Origin: Poriferisodalis sp965214215 | GTDB taxonomy: Bacteria; Actinomycetota; Acidimicrobiia; Acidimicrobiales; Poriferisodalaceae | Reading direction: 5' to 3' | Assembly (NCBI RefSeq): GCF_965214215.1 | Contig: NZ_CBDCBD010000003.1 | Location: forward strand, 2,914,001 to 2,978,000 | Length of the DNA: 64,000 nt | Part shown: positions 17,481 through 26,294 of the stretch, in pieces | Layout of the letters: the number at the start of each line of letters is the position of its first letter | How positions within the stretch are numbered: the stretch's first letter is position 1 | The notes under the pieces: generated by a model | Database searches by the model: none | The model's input: only the letters and a program-made list of their open reading frames with translations | Told to the model about the DNA's origin: nothing | Program-made: the position numbers and the translations under genes

Positions 17481-19175
17481 CTAGCCGTCGATCCGAACGC
17501 CGTATGGCATCGGCGCCTGCATGTTCAGCCCCAGCGACACACCCGATACATGCGGGGCGTAGAGGGCATTCTGACCGCCGTGGGCCAGCGGCATCACCAC
17601 GCCACGGTCGATGAGACCCTCCATGACCTCGGCGTACAGTTCGTAGCCCTCATCAGGTGTCGACGCGTTCAGCGCTCCCACCAGCGTGGCCTCGAGATCG
17701 TCGAGGTCGCCGAGGCCGAACGCATTGAAGCGACCGCTCTCACCCATGAACTTGCCGAGATCACGGGCGGGGTGCACGAGCAGGTCACGGAACCACGAGA
17801 TGCCCCATTGGGCGCCTGCGGTTCCAGGTCCCAGCTCGCCGTTGTTGATCTGGATCAGATCGACGTTGATGCCCGACGCCCCCAACATCTGCACTACGAA
17901 TTCCACGATCGGGTTGATGGCCGGCATGATCGGCATCCGGATGGTGACCCCGTCGGGGTAGCCCGCTTCGGCCAGCAGGCGCCGGGCCTCGTCGGGGTCG
18001 TAGCTGTACTTGGTGTCGAGTTCGGGGACGTTGAACTGACTGAACGCCGGCGGGTAGATGCCGCCGAGGCTGTCCGCCTTGCCGAAGTGCATGGCATCGG
18101 CGTACGCGTCGCGGTCCAGCGAGTGCAAGATCGCTCGCCGCACCCGTTCATCGGCCAGCGGCGAGTCGAACTCACCAGCACGATCACTCACGATGAGATA
18201 CGCAAAGAAGTTCGGCACCGAGATCAGCACGTTGCCGGCTTCCACACCGGCGTCGATCTGCGCGTCACGCGTCGTGGACATGATGTCAGCCTCGCCGGTC
18301 AACAGCGCATTGAGGCGTGCGTTGTTGTCGGGTACTGCTGTCACCGTTACGGTCTCGACGCCCTGGTCGGCCGGATTCCAGTAGTTCGGGTTGAGGTGGT
18401 ACACCTCGGTCACGCCGGCCTGGCTGTCGGAGTCGGACCAGATCCACGGCCCCGAACCCTGCGGGTCACGGGTGAGGTCGCGACCGTCGAGCGCATTTGG
18501 GCTGATCATCATGCCCATCACCATGGACATCTCCAGCGGGAATTGCGGTGCGGGCACCGAGAACTCGACCTCGAAAGTGGTGTCGTCGATCACCCGGGCC
18601 TCGACGAATGCCGCCCACGTTGCTGCGTTCGGATTGCCCGGGAAGCTTGCGTGGTACCGCATGTTGTCCGCCGCCACTTGGGCGTTGAAGGCCGCACCGT
18701 CGTGGAACACCACATCATCGCGAACGGTGAAGCGCCAGATGTTCGGGGACGGCTGCGTCCACGAGGTGGCGAGCGATGGCGCCAAGCTGAAGTCGTTGCG
18801 CTGACGGGTGAGCGTGTCATAGGCCGGGTAGTGATACGCACTCTGCGCTGGCTGCGATGCGGCAGGGTTGAAACTCGTCACCGGGGAGAACTCGACCATG
18901 CGCAACGTGCCCTCGGGTTCAGGCAACGGCGCCTCGGTCGTAGTCACTGCACCTTGTGTCGTGGTGGTTTGCTCGACGGCCGCAATCGTCACCTGGGTCT
19001 GAGCCTGGGTTGTCGCGGGAGCCGGCGTCGCCGCCGTAGTTGCCGGCGCCGCGCTCGTCGCTGAGGCAGTCCCGGATCCCGAATCGGAATCTCCGCCCCC
19101 GCAGGCGCCCGCCACCAAGGCGAACCCCAGCAGCACTGTCATGAGACGCATCACGCGCCGTGTAGGCCCTCTCAC
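17481..19175 (-). CDS. ABC transporter solute-binding lipoprotein, family 5
   Basis: The 564-residue product starts with a basic region and hydrophobic stretch (MTVLLGFALVAGACGGG); the lipobox LVAGAC predicts a lipoprotein. About 60 residues of Ala/Thr/Gln-rich linker precede the SBP_bac_5 fold (TLRMVEFSP, FTVRDDVVFHDGAAF, VRRAILHSLDRDAYA). GTG 19175 has GGGAGGG eight bases upstream; ATG 19151, eight codons in, is the alternative. It is the first gene of the second ABC operon and presumably sets its specificity. The Thr/Ala-rich linker differs completely from the acidic linker of the lipoprotein at 2332, implying separate origins. The 214 bases upstream, before the P450 stop, hold no gene. 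Confidence 0.9.
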   Translation of the reverse strand: MRGPTRRVMRLMTVLLGFALVAGACGGGDSDSGSGTASATSAAPATTAATPAPATTQAQTQVTIAAVEQTTTTQGAVTTTEAPLPEPEGTLRMVEFSPVTSFNPAASQPAQSAYHYPAYDTLTRQRNDFSLAPSLATSWTQPSPNIWRFTVRDDVVFHDGAAFNAQVAADNMRYHASFPGNPNAATWAAFVEARVIDDTTFEVEFSVPAPQFPLEMSMVMGMMISPNALDGRDLTRDPQGSGPWIWSDSDSQAGVTEVYHLNPNYWNPADQGVETVTVTAVPDNNARLNALLTGEADIMSTTRDAQIDAGVEAGNVLISVPNFFAYLIVSDRAGEFDSPLADERVRRAILHSLDRDAYADAMHFGKADSLGGIYPPAFSQFNVPELDTKYSYDPDEARRLLAEAGYPDGVTIRMPIMPAINPIVEFVVQMLGASGINVDLIQINNGELGPGTAGAQWGISWFRDLLVHPARDLGKFMGESGRFNAFGLGDLDDLEATLVGALNASTPDEGYELYAEVMEGLIDRGVVMPLAHGGQNALYAPHVSGVSLGLNMQAPMPYGVRIDG

Positions 19176-19389
19176 GAGATTGCCCTCCCAGAATTCTCCG
19201 CGCCGCCCCTGAGGTCCGCGGCGCTAGCCGATCGGCTGCACAATAGTGACGTTGAACCCTCTCGCGCTTGGCGGGGTGCTACGACTCTGTGACGCTTGAG
19301 CAAGAGTCGGTTCAGCGAAGCGGCCGGGCTGCAGCTCCGATGCCGAATTCTGCGGCTCATTTGGCCAGGAACGCCGGGCACGCTTTCCG

Positions 19390-20601
19390 TCAGTCGACCA
19401 CGATCGGGATCGATCGGGGCCCGCGGATCTGCCCTGTCGACCAAGTGACATCAGCGCCCGGGGCGATCGAGTACTCCGGGATATGTCGGAGCCAGGTTTC
19501 CAGCGCCAGCTCCATTTCGAGGCGAGCCAGATTGGAGCCGAGGCATCGGTGGATTCCCGAGCCGAAGGCGACGTGGCGGTTCTCGGCGCGGTCGAGGACT
19601 ACTTCGTCAGCTCGATCGAACTTCTGCGGATCCCGACATGCGATCGGAAAGGTCATCATCACGTGATCGCCATCGTGCAAGGCGACGCCGTTCACGTCCG
19701 CGTCGGCAGTGACCCGTCGCGCCACGTTGACCGGCGCGTACGCACGCAGCAGCTCCTCGATCGCTGTCGGCAGCAACTCGGGCTCTGCGACGAGCCGGCG
19801 CCGGTCGTCGTCGTGAATGGCCAGGTGCCACAGAGCCGCTCCGATGGAACTCCACGTCGTATCGATGCCGGCGACCAACTGCAGTACGAGCATTCGCTCA
19901 ATGAGGTGATCGGGAAGCGGTTCTCCCTCCATCTCGGTAGTGACGAGATGGCTGATCAGATCATTGCCGGGAGATTTGCGTCGCTCGGTCATCGCTTGAG
20001 CCATGTAATCGCGGATTTCCGCTACCCCTTGCTGCATCGCCGCGGCATCGTCCAGCCCGATCTGCAGAACTTGTCGGACCCAAGTGCGGAACTGCTCGCC
20101 GTCAGCGGGATCGATTCCCAATATCGCGGCAATGGCCCCGACCGGTATGTGCTGGCTGTATTCGACGGCTGCGTCGCCATGACCGCGCTCGACGATCACT
20201 CGGATGCGTTCCTCGCAGTCCGCGGCTATGTGCTCACGCCATTGCTCGACCCGTCGCGGTGCGAAGAACGGCAGCAGGGTGCGGCGAATCTCCAGGTGCT
20301 CGGGTGGATCGCTGTTGATCGGCGGGAAATAGCCACGATCAGCAGTGCCGCCGCGGCGGATGCCATGGTGCACGTTGGAGAAGGTCTCCGTGTCATTGGC
20401 GATCGCCACCACATCGTCGTAGCGCAGCGGGAGCCACGTGCCCTCGTTGAACCGCGTCGAGTGCGCAATCGGACAACGTTCACGAAGGTCGTCCCAGATG
20501 GGAAACGGATCGTTCACCCAAGAAGGATCGTTGAAGTCCCAATCTGTGGCGAAATCGTCCACCGGCGGGATGGCCGAAGCAGTGTCGTCTGTGTAGGTCA
20601 C
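19390..20601 (-). CDS. Cytochrome P450
   Basis: A 403-residue bacterial P450 monooxygenase. Seen: the I-helix AGIDTTWSS with the acid-alcohol pair (here Asp-Thr-Thr), the K-helix ExxR as EELLR, and the heme-binding loop FGSGIHRCLGSN with its Cys ligand. No membrane anchor, so a soluble enzyme needing separate ferredoxin and reductase, neither of which is in the window. GTG 20601 is the start. It is 29 bases after the TauD-type gene on the same strand. Its closest visible relative is the P450 at 22831-24069: both share near-identical I-helix and heme-loop segments and flank the same regulator, suggesting they arose by duplication and act in one pathway. Confidence 0.93.
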   Translation of the reverse strand: MTYTDDTASAIPPVDDFATDWDFNDPSWVNDPFPIWDDLRERCPIAHSTRFNEGTWLPLRYDDVVAIANDTETFSNVHHGIRRGGTADRGYFPPINSDPPEHLEIRRTLLPFFAPRRVEQWREHIAADCEERIRVIVERGHGDAAVEYSQHIPVGAIAAILGIDPADGEQFRTWVRQVLQIGLDDAAAMQQGVAEIRDYMAQAMTERRKSPGNDLISHLVTTEMEGEPLPDHLIERMLVLQLVAGIDTTWSSIGAALWHLAIHDDDRRRLVAEPELLPTAIEELLRAYAPVNVARRVTADADVNGVALHDGDHVMMTFPIACRDPQKFDRADEVVLDRAENRHVAFGSGIHRCLGSNLARLEMELALETWLRHIPEYSIAPGADVTWSTGQIRGPRSIPIVVD

Positions 20602-20630
20602 GGCAGCGTTCCTGTCCTCAGATCTTGGGC

Positions 20631-21476
20631 TCAGACTGGCCGGTCACCGAGCAGGGTCACGCGCTCCATTCGACGATGCAGCCCACCATGATCGGGAACG
20701 GCATAGTGCTGAGTGCAGCGGTTGTCCCACTGGGCAATCGACCCGGGGCGCCAGCGAAACCGGCACTGGAATTCGGGCTCGGAGGCTTGGGCGTACAGAC
20801 GTCGACGCAGCGAGCGGCTCTCGTTGGCCGTCATGCCGTCAATCGTGAGGGTGAATGTCCGGTTCACGTACAGGCTCTTGGCACCGGTGACAGGATGGGT
20901 CCGAACGATCGGGTGTTTCTGATCGGGATACTTCGCACGAGTCTCTTCCCGCTCGCTCTCGCTCATGTTTCGCCCGAACGCCTTGACGAACGAGTGGATC
21001 GCATAGCGCCCATCGATCTGGCTCTTGACGTCGTCAGGCAGCTGTTCGTAGGCCAACTCCATGTTCGCCCAACAGGTGTCACCGCTGTATCTAGGGATGA
21101 TCCGCCCCATCAGGATCGATCCGAGAGGTGGACACTCACGAAACGTCACGTCGGAGTGCCACGTCTCAGCCGCCTGGAAGCTCGACGGCGTGGACTCGAG
21201 CACGATGATCTCGGGATGCTCAGTCGCATTGCGGGTGAAGGGGTGGATCTCCAGCTCGCCATGAGCCTTGCCGTAAGCCACGTGCTGGGATTGGGTCAGA
21301 TCTTGGTCCCGGAAGAACAGCACCTTGTGATCCATCCATGCATCGTGCAATTCGGAGATCAGCTCGTCGTCGAGCTCGCGCAGGTCAACACCCGCGATTT
21401 CGGCACCGATCGTGCCAGTCAGCGGCTCGACCTTGAATCGGTTGTAGGCCTTCGGTTTCACGGCGTTGATACGCAC
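20631..21476 (-). CDS. TauD/TfdA family Fe(II)/2-oxoglutarate dioxygenase
   Basis: A 281-residue dioxygenase. The HxD iron ligands are His107-Asp109 (ETWHSDVTF); the distal His is in WDNRCTQHYAVPD and the 2-oxoglutarate Arg in RRMERVTL. The family includes taurine dioxygenase, 2,4-D dioxygenase and the alkylsulfatase AtsK; the nearby SdsA-type sulfatase makes an alkylsulfatase or sulfonate role attractive, but this is inference. GTG 21476 is preceded by GGGGGGA. It begins the minus-strand pair with the P450, divergent from the tandem TetR regulator only 50 bases away. Confidence 0.9.
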   Translation of the reverse strand: MRINAVKPKAYNRFKVEPLTGTIGAEIAGVDLRELDDELISELHDAWMDHKVLFFRDQDLTQSQHVAYGKAHGELEIHPFTRNATEHPEIIVLESTPSSFQAAETWHSDVTFRECPPLGSILMGRIIPRYSGDTCWANMELAYEQLPDDVKSQIDGRYAIHSFVKAFGRNMSESEREETRAKYPDQKHPIVRTHPVTGAKSLYVNRTFTLTIDGMTANESRSLRRRLYAQASEPEFQCRFRWRPGSIAQWDNRCTQHYAVPDHGGLHRRMERVTLLGDRPV

Positions 21477-21514
21477 GTCAGTTCCCCCCGCAGCAAGTTT
21501 TGGTGCTCAGAGCG

Positions 21515-21521
21515 TAGATTA
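21515..21521. promoter_or_regulatory. Shared -10-like heptamer for divergent tetR and tauD promoters
   Basis: TAGATTA reads as TAGATT on the top strand and TAATCT on the bottom. On top it lies six bases before the ATG of the tandem TetR gene, predicting a leaderless message; on the bottom it would give a leader of about 35 bases for the dioxygenase gene. A repressor bound here would block both. No convincing -35 boxes were found. Confidence 0.4.
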
Positions 21522-21526
21522 GCCAT

Positions 21527-22708
21527 ATGGCTGCGGTGAAGGCCGACGACAGCGGTGCAACGGGACCTCATCCCGCGGTCGCGTTGGTGGAGGCCGCTGC
21601 CGAACTGCTCTCGGCCGAGCCACCCTCGGCAGTCTCGGGTCGGCGCATCGCGGAGGCGGCCGGCGTCAACTACGCACAGATTCACCGACACTTCGGCTCC
21701 AAGCGTGAACTGTGCCGACGTGTGCTCGACCGCCGCAGCGATGCCTTCGTGGACGATGCATTCCCGCCAGGTGCCTTGGTGCCCACCGCCGGTACGGTGA
21801 TGCGGCACGACGCATTCGTCCGGGTGCTGGCCCAGAACCAGCTCGACCAGGCGACGCTCGCGTTGCGGCCCGAGAATCCGATCGTCCACCGCTACCGCGC
21901 TGGGCTGCGGGTGTTGCGGCCCGAGCTGACCCCCGATGCGCTCGACACGTCGGTCGCCCTGTCGTGTGCCTTGCAGCTCGGCGTGAGCATCCACCGGACA
22001 CCGCTCGTGCGGTCGGCCGGACTCGACGATGATGCCGGAATCGTCGACCGCGAACTGGTCGTTGCGGTCGAGCGTCTGCACGCTGGCCGCGGACCGTTCG
22101 CCGGTGGCTCGATCCCACCGCGCCGACTGCACGTTCGGGGGCACTCTCCATTGGCCCGAATTCGCACCACGGGCCGAGCGCGCGTCGAGAACCGTCTCGT
22201 GGCAGCGGCAGTCGAGCTCCTCGCCAACAGAACACCCGCCTCAATCTCGGGACGCCAGCTGGCCTCGCGAGCAGGCGTCAACTACGGGCTCATCCACCAC
22301 TACTTCGGCTCTGCAAGCGAAGTGCTGGCCCAAGCGTCACGTCAGATGCGCGACCAGTTCTACGCAGCCGAGTCCGGCTCGGGCTCGATGCCGGATTTCT
22401 TCTCCATGCGGGACTACCCGGGTTACGTGCGTGCGCTGACTCACGTCGCACTTGACTCCAAGCTGGCGCTCGAAGGTGATCACTTCCCGGTCGTCGGCGC
22501 ACTGCTCGACCGCCACCGCACTCGGTATGGCCAGCCGAGTCCGCCCCAACGCTGCCGCTACTTGCTGGTGGCAGCTGCGCAGCTCGCATGGACACTGTTT
22601 GAGACGCTCTTCGAAACCGCCCTCCGCCGAGATATGCGGGAGCTCGAGCCACTGGCGGCAACGTTGCTCGCTCGCATGCTCGACTTCGAGGAGCACCCAT
22701 CGCTGTGA
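21527..22708 (+). CDS. Tandem (double-domain) TetR-type regulator
   Basis: At 393 residues this is about twice the usual TetR length and contains two helix-turn-helix units in one chain: residues 34-62 (SGRRIAEAAGVNYAQIHRHF) and about 236-268 (SGRQLASRAGVNYGLIHHYF). The two units share the pattern SGRxxAxxAGVNYxxIHxxFGS, so the gene looks like an internal duplication. Each is followed by about 130 helical residues like a ligand-binding domain. TetR proteins normally act as homodimers; a fused pair could act as a monomeric pseudo-dimer, possibly recognising asymmetric DNA. The reading frame is continuous, with no frameshift at the junction. It is divergent from tauD-P450 and upstream of the second P450, and probably controls both. 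Confidence 0.85.
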   Translation: MAAVKADDSGATGPHPAVALVEAAAELLSAEPPSAVSGRRIAEAAGVNYAQIHRHFGSKRELCRRVLDRRSDAFVDDAFPPGALVPTAGTVMRHDAFVRVLAQNQLDQATLALRPENPIVHRYRAGLRVLRPELTPDALDTSVALSCALQLGVSIHRTPLVRSAGLDDDAGIVDRELVVAVERLHAGRGPFAGGSIPPRRLHVRGHSPLARIRTTGRARVENRLVAAAVELLANRTPASISGRQLASRAGVNYGLIHHYFGSASEVLAQASRQMRDQFYAAESGSGSMPDFFSMRDYPGYVRALTHVALDSKLALEGDHFPVVGALLDRHRTRYGQPSPPQRCRYLLVAAAQLAWTLFETLFETALRRDMRELEPLAATLLARMLDFEEHPSL

Positions 22709-22830
22709 GTCCAGACGCCTTCCGCACTCGGGCTTCCCCGCGAGCCCGGTCACGACCGCAGCACACCCTTCCGAGACATCCCAAAGAACTGAACAACTCG
22801 ACAGCGACAGCAACAAGAAGGAACGACGAG

Positions 22831-24069
22831 ATGACCGATACAGCCCCAGTTGACGATTGGGACACCGACTACGACATTTACGACCCGGGCTATGTGACCG
22901 ATCCGGCACCGGTGTGGGAGGAGCTGCGCGGCCGCTGTCCGATCGCTCACACCGAACGCTGGGGCGGCTCTTTCCTGCCGACCCGGTACGAGGACGTCCA
23001 AGCCATGGCGAAGATGGTCCCTGAGCTCTCGAGCAGTGATGTGCTGGTGACCTCTCCCCCACCGGAGCTGGTCGAAGAGCTGCTCGCAGACCCGATCTTT
23101 CAGCAGTACGGCGTCAACGCTGCGCCGATCTCTGAGGATCCGCCGATTCACGGTTGGACACGTCGGCTGCTGCTCCCGCACTTCTCACCAAAGGCCGCTG
23201 AATCGCACCGTAAGTACACCGAGGATCTCGCGAACCGCCTCATCGACGGTTTCATCGATGCGGGCCGCGTCGACGGCGCCGAGCAGTACGCCCAGCAGAT
23301 CCCGCCTCGTGTTATCGCCCACCTGCTGGGCATCGATGAGAGCAGGGTGGACGACTTCACCTACTGGGTGCGCTGCGTTCTGGAGCTGGGTCTCACGAAG
23401 CCTGACCTGCGCAGGAAGTACCGGCTCGTGATCCGAGAGTTCTTCTTCGAGGTCGTGAAGGAGAAGCAGGCCAATCCCGACGATGGGTTCGTCTCGGCAT
23501 TGCTGGCGGGAACCGACGATGAGGGCAACCCCATCGATCCGATCATGGTGGTGGGCATGCTCAATCTGCAGCTCATCGCCGGTATCGACACCACGTGGAG
23601 CTCGATCGGCTCAGCCCTGTGGCACTTCGGCACTCATCCCGCCGACCGCGAACGGATGGTGGCCGAGCCAGACCTGTGGCCCTCGGCCATCGAAGAACTG
23701 CTGCGCTTCTACGCGCCGGTGACCATGGCGCGTCGAGCTGTCGCCGACGTGCAGATCGGCGACGTGACCATCCCCGAGGGCAGCAAGGTGCTGATGAACT
23801 TCCCTGGCGCCAACCGCGACCCGGAGGTCTTCGAGCGACCCGACGAAGTGATCCTGGACCGGCCGCACAACCGTCACGTCGCGTTCGGTGCGGGCATTCA
23901 TCGCTGCGCAGGATCGAATCTGGCCCGCCTGGAGATGAACGTCGCACTGCGCACTTGGTTCGAGCGCATTCCGGACTTCGAAGTGAGCGAGCCCGAAGAG
24001 GTCACCTGGGCTGGCGGGCAGGTCCGCGGCCCGCGGCACCTGCCGATTCGTTTTCCATCGTCACGCTGA
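22831..24069 (+). CDS. Cytochrome P450
   Basis: A 412-residue soluble P450. I-helix AGIDTTWSS, K-helix EELLR, heme loop FGAGIHRCAGSN. Start ATG 22831 follows AGAAGGAACG; the open frame upstream overlaps the regulator's 3' end and is not used. The 122-base gap after the regulator contains no recognisable element. It is followed after 17 bases by the alkylsulfatase gene, forming an operon. An insertion around residues 60-90 (SSDVLVTSPPPELVEELLAD) distinguishes it from the P450 at 19390 and could change the substrate entrance. A hydroxylation partner to the sulfatase is a reasonable inference. Confidence 0.93.
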   Translation: MTDTAPVDDWDTDYDIYDPGYVTDPAPVWEELRGRCPIAHTERWGGSFLPTRYEDVQAMAKMVPELSSSDVLVTSPPPELVEELLADPIFQQYGVNAAPISEDPPIHGWTRRLLLPHFSPKAAESHRKYTEDLANRLIDGFIDAGRVDGAEQYAQQIPPRVIAHLLGIDESRVDDFTYWVRCVLELGLTKPDLRRKYRLVIREFFFEVVKEKQANPDDGFVSALLAGTDDEGNPIDPIMVVGMLNLQLIAGIDTTWSSIGSALWHFGTHPADRERMVAEPDLWPSAIEELLRFYAPVTMARRAVADVQIGDVTIPEGSKVLMNFPGANRDPEVFERPDEVILDRPHNRHVAFGAGIHRCAGSNLARLEMNVALRTWFERIPDFEVSEPEEVTWAGGQVRGPRHLPIRFPSSR

Positions 24070-24086
24070 TCCCTCGCAGCAACGAC

Positions 24087-25988
24087 ATGGCCCCAGACGA
24101 CAACGACCACGATCACCGAGACGGTCCATCCGGGCCGCGAACGCCGACAGAGTTCACCGCTGCGGCCAATAGCGCAGCGGCAATCTCCTTCGACGACCCG
24201 GGCGATTTCGAACGAGCCTCCCGCGGCCTGATCGCCCAGATCGACGATGGTCGCGTCACGATGGGCGACCACGTGGTGTTCGACGTGGCCCGCCACGCCT
24301 TCGTCAACGAATCAGCCGAAGCTCCGCCATCGGTGCATCCGAGCCTGTGGCGGCAGGCACAGCTCAACGTCCATCACGGTCTGTTCGAGGTGACCGACGG
24401 CGTGTGGCAGGTGCGCGGCTACGACATTGCCAACATCACGTTCCTCGAGGGCACTGACGGCTGGCTGATCATCGATCCCCTGACCACCCGGCCGTCGGCC
24501 GCGGCGGCGCTGGATCTCGCCAATCGCACCCTGGGTGCCCGCCCGGTGCGGGCGATCATCTACACGCATTCTCACGCAGACCACTTCGGCGGCGTGCTCG
24601 GAGTGACCGATGCCGACGCTGTAGCCAACGGTGACGTCGAAATCGTCGCACCCGAGGGATTCCTCGAAGAGGTCGTGAGCGAATTCGTCATCGCAGGCCC
24701 GATCATGGGACGACGGGCCGCGTACCAATTCGGGCCGCTGCTGCCGCCCGGGCCGTTGGGCCACGTCGACTGCGGTCTGGGCTCGGCAATGGGTCTGGCT
24801 CGATCGGACCTGCTGGCTCCCACCGACACCATCACCCGCACCGGGGAGGAGCGTGAGCTCAGCGGCATCCGGATCGTGTTCCAGAACACGCCCGATGCCG
24901 AAGCGCCCGCAGAGATGAACTTCTTCTTTCCCGACAAGAACCTGCTGTGCATGGCCGAGAACTGCACGCACACGATGCACAACCTGTACCCGATCCGGGG
25001 AGCGCAGACGCGCGACGCGCTGGCGTGGAGCAAGTACATCGCCGAAGCTCTGGAACTCTGGGGCGATGACACCGACGTCATGTTCGCCAGCCACCACTGG
25101 CCCCGCTTCGGCAATGCCGACGTGCGGGCGTTCCTGTCGATGCAGCGCGACCTGTATCGCTGGATGCACGACCAGACGATGCGCCTGGCCAACCAGGGAC
25201 TGCGGCCGACCGAGATCGCGGCCCAGATGCGCCTGCCGGTCGAGTTCAACGAGTCTCACGTGCAGGGCTACTACGGCACCGTGTCGCACAACTGCCGCTC
25301 GGTCTACAACCGCTACCTCGGCTGGTACGACGGCAACCCGGCCAACCTCGATCCGTTGCCACCGGTCGAAGCGGGTGCCAACTATCTGGAGTTCATGGGC
25401 GGCACCGATGCCGTGCTGGCCAAGGCCCGCGAGAGTTTCGAGCGCGGCGAGTACCGCTGGGTGGCCCAGGTCGTCAACCACGTGGTGTTCGCGGACCCGC
25501 AGAACCGGGAGGCCCGCAGCCTGCAAGCCAATGCTCTGGAGCAGCTCGGTTATCAGTCAGAGTCGGCTACGTGGCGCAACGCCTACCTGATGGGCGCGAA
25601 GGAGCTGCGAGAAGGGACGCCCGACTGGGGCCGTGTCCCCACCCGAGACATGTCCCAAGCCATGAGCGCCGAGCACCTCTTCGACGTGATCGGCATCCGG
25701 TTCGACCCCGAAGCGTTCGATGTCGGGCCGGTGACGTTCAACGTGCACCTCACCGATCTCGACGAAGACCACGTGCTGGGCATCGGTCGCTCCGCAGTGC
25801 ACCATCGTCCTGATGCGATCGACCCGGACGCCGACGCAACGATCTACATCGACCGGGCGACCTTGGCGGCAGCGCTCAACGACGCAACGGCGCTGGACCG
25901 AGCCGAAATAACCGGCCGCCGCGAGCTGGTGCGCTCACTCCTCGAGAAGTTGACCGTCTTCACCACGGCACCACTGATCGAGCCCTAG
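24087..25988 (+). CDS. Alkyl/aryl-sulfatase, SdsA1/BDS1 type (MBL fold, class III)
   Basis: The 633-residue protein has the order typical of class III sulfatases: an N-terminal MBL domain with the zinc motif THSHADHFGG (His161, His163, Asp165, His166) and MAENCTHTMHNLYPIRGA, a middle helical dimerisation domain (GLRPTEIAAQMRLP, GYYGTVSHN), and a C-terminal SCP2-like domain (from about 520, MSAEHLFDVIGIRFDPE). These enzymes hydrolyse long-chain alkyl sulfates such as SDS. No signal peptide is visible, unlike secreted SdsA1, so a cytoplasmic substrate is expected. ATG 24087 is the first sensible start; it has no strong ribosome site and may be coupled to the P450 17 bases before. Co-occurrence with P450s and TauD suggests a sulfated lipophilic substrate. 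Confidence 0.92.
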   Translation: MAPDDNDHDHRDGPSGPRTPTEFTAAANSAAAISFDDPGDFERASRGLIAQIDDGRVTMGDHVVFDVARHAFVNESAEAPPSVHPSLWRQAQLNVHHGLFEVTDGVWQVRGYDIANITFLEGTDGWLIIDPLTTRPSAAAALDLANRTLGARPVRAIIYTHSHADHFGGVLGVTDADAVANGDVEIVAPEGFLEEVVSEFVIAGPIMGRRAAYQFGPLLPPGPLGHVDCGLGSAMGLARSDLLAPTDTITRTGEERELSGIRIVFQNTPDAEAPAEMNFFFPDKNLLCMAENCTHTMHNLYPIRGAQTRDALAWSKYIAEALELWGDDTDVMFASHHWPRFGNADVRAFLSMQRDLYRWMHDQTMRLANQGLRPTEIAAQMRLPVEFNESHVQGYYGTVSHNCRSVYNRYLGWYDGNPANLDPLPPVEAGANYLEFMGGTDAVLAKARESFERGEYRWVAQVVNHVVFADPQNREARSLQANALEQLGYQSESATWRNAYLMGAKELREGTPDWGRVPTRDMSQAMSAEHLFDVIGIRFDPEAFDVGPVTFNVHLTDLDEDHVLGIGRSAVHHRPDAIDPDADATIYIDRATLAAALNDATALDRAEITGRRELVRSLLEKLTVFTTAPLIEP

Positions 25989-26059
25989 CGGCGCCGTTGC
26001 GCTGTGGCTGGAGCACAATACTCGGGTCAACAGATGCTGGGTGGAGAATTCACTGGTCG

Positions 26060-26266
26060 ACGAGGCGGCGTGTTGGCGGGCGAACCAATGCTCCCGGGTG
26101 ACGTCCCAGCCTTCGTCGTAACGGCCCCGGTACTTGTCGAGGTACGCCCGCGGGGCTTGGTGCGGCGAATGCGTCGCACCGAGGGCGCGATCACACCCCG
26201 ACAGTTCGAGAAGCCCGTGTCGACGTTGGACAGGAACCGCATGCCGACCGAGTGGTGATTGCGGCC
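26060..26266 (-). pseudogene. Arylsulfatase remnant with internal deletion and frameshift
   Basis: Reading the minus strand, residues GRNHHSVGMRFLSNVDTGF followed by NCRGVI match the segment just after the active-site Cys in large actinobacterial arylsulfatases. The frame then shifts and continues as ALGATHSPHQAPRAYLDKYR and DEGWDVTREHWFARQ, which in intact arylsulfatases lies well over 100 residues further on. The active-site CxPxR, the N-terminus, the region between the two segments and the whole C-terminal half are missing. The remnant sits between the alkylsulfatase and TauD genes. It shows that a third sulfatase once belonged here and has decayed. The 306-base gap 25989-26294 contains nothing else recognisable. 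Confidence 0.8.
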
Positions 26267-26294
26267 GCGGCGCACGACGGTCGCGGTGCCGACC

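Noticed and set aside
17352..19064. 570-codon open frame opposite the binding-protein gene
   Set aside because: Antisense shadow with Arg/His/Val-rich composition; the minus-strand lipoprotein explains the sequence.
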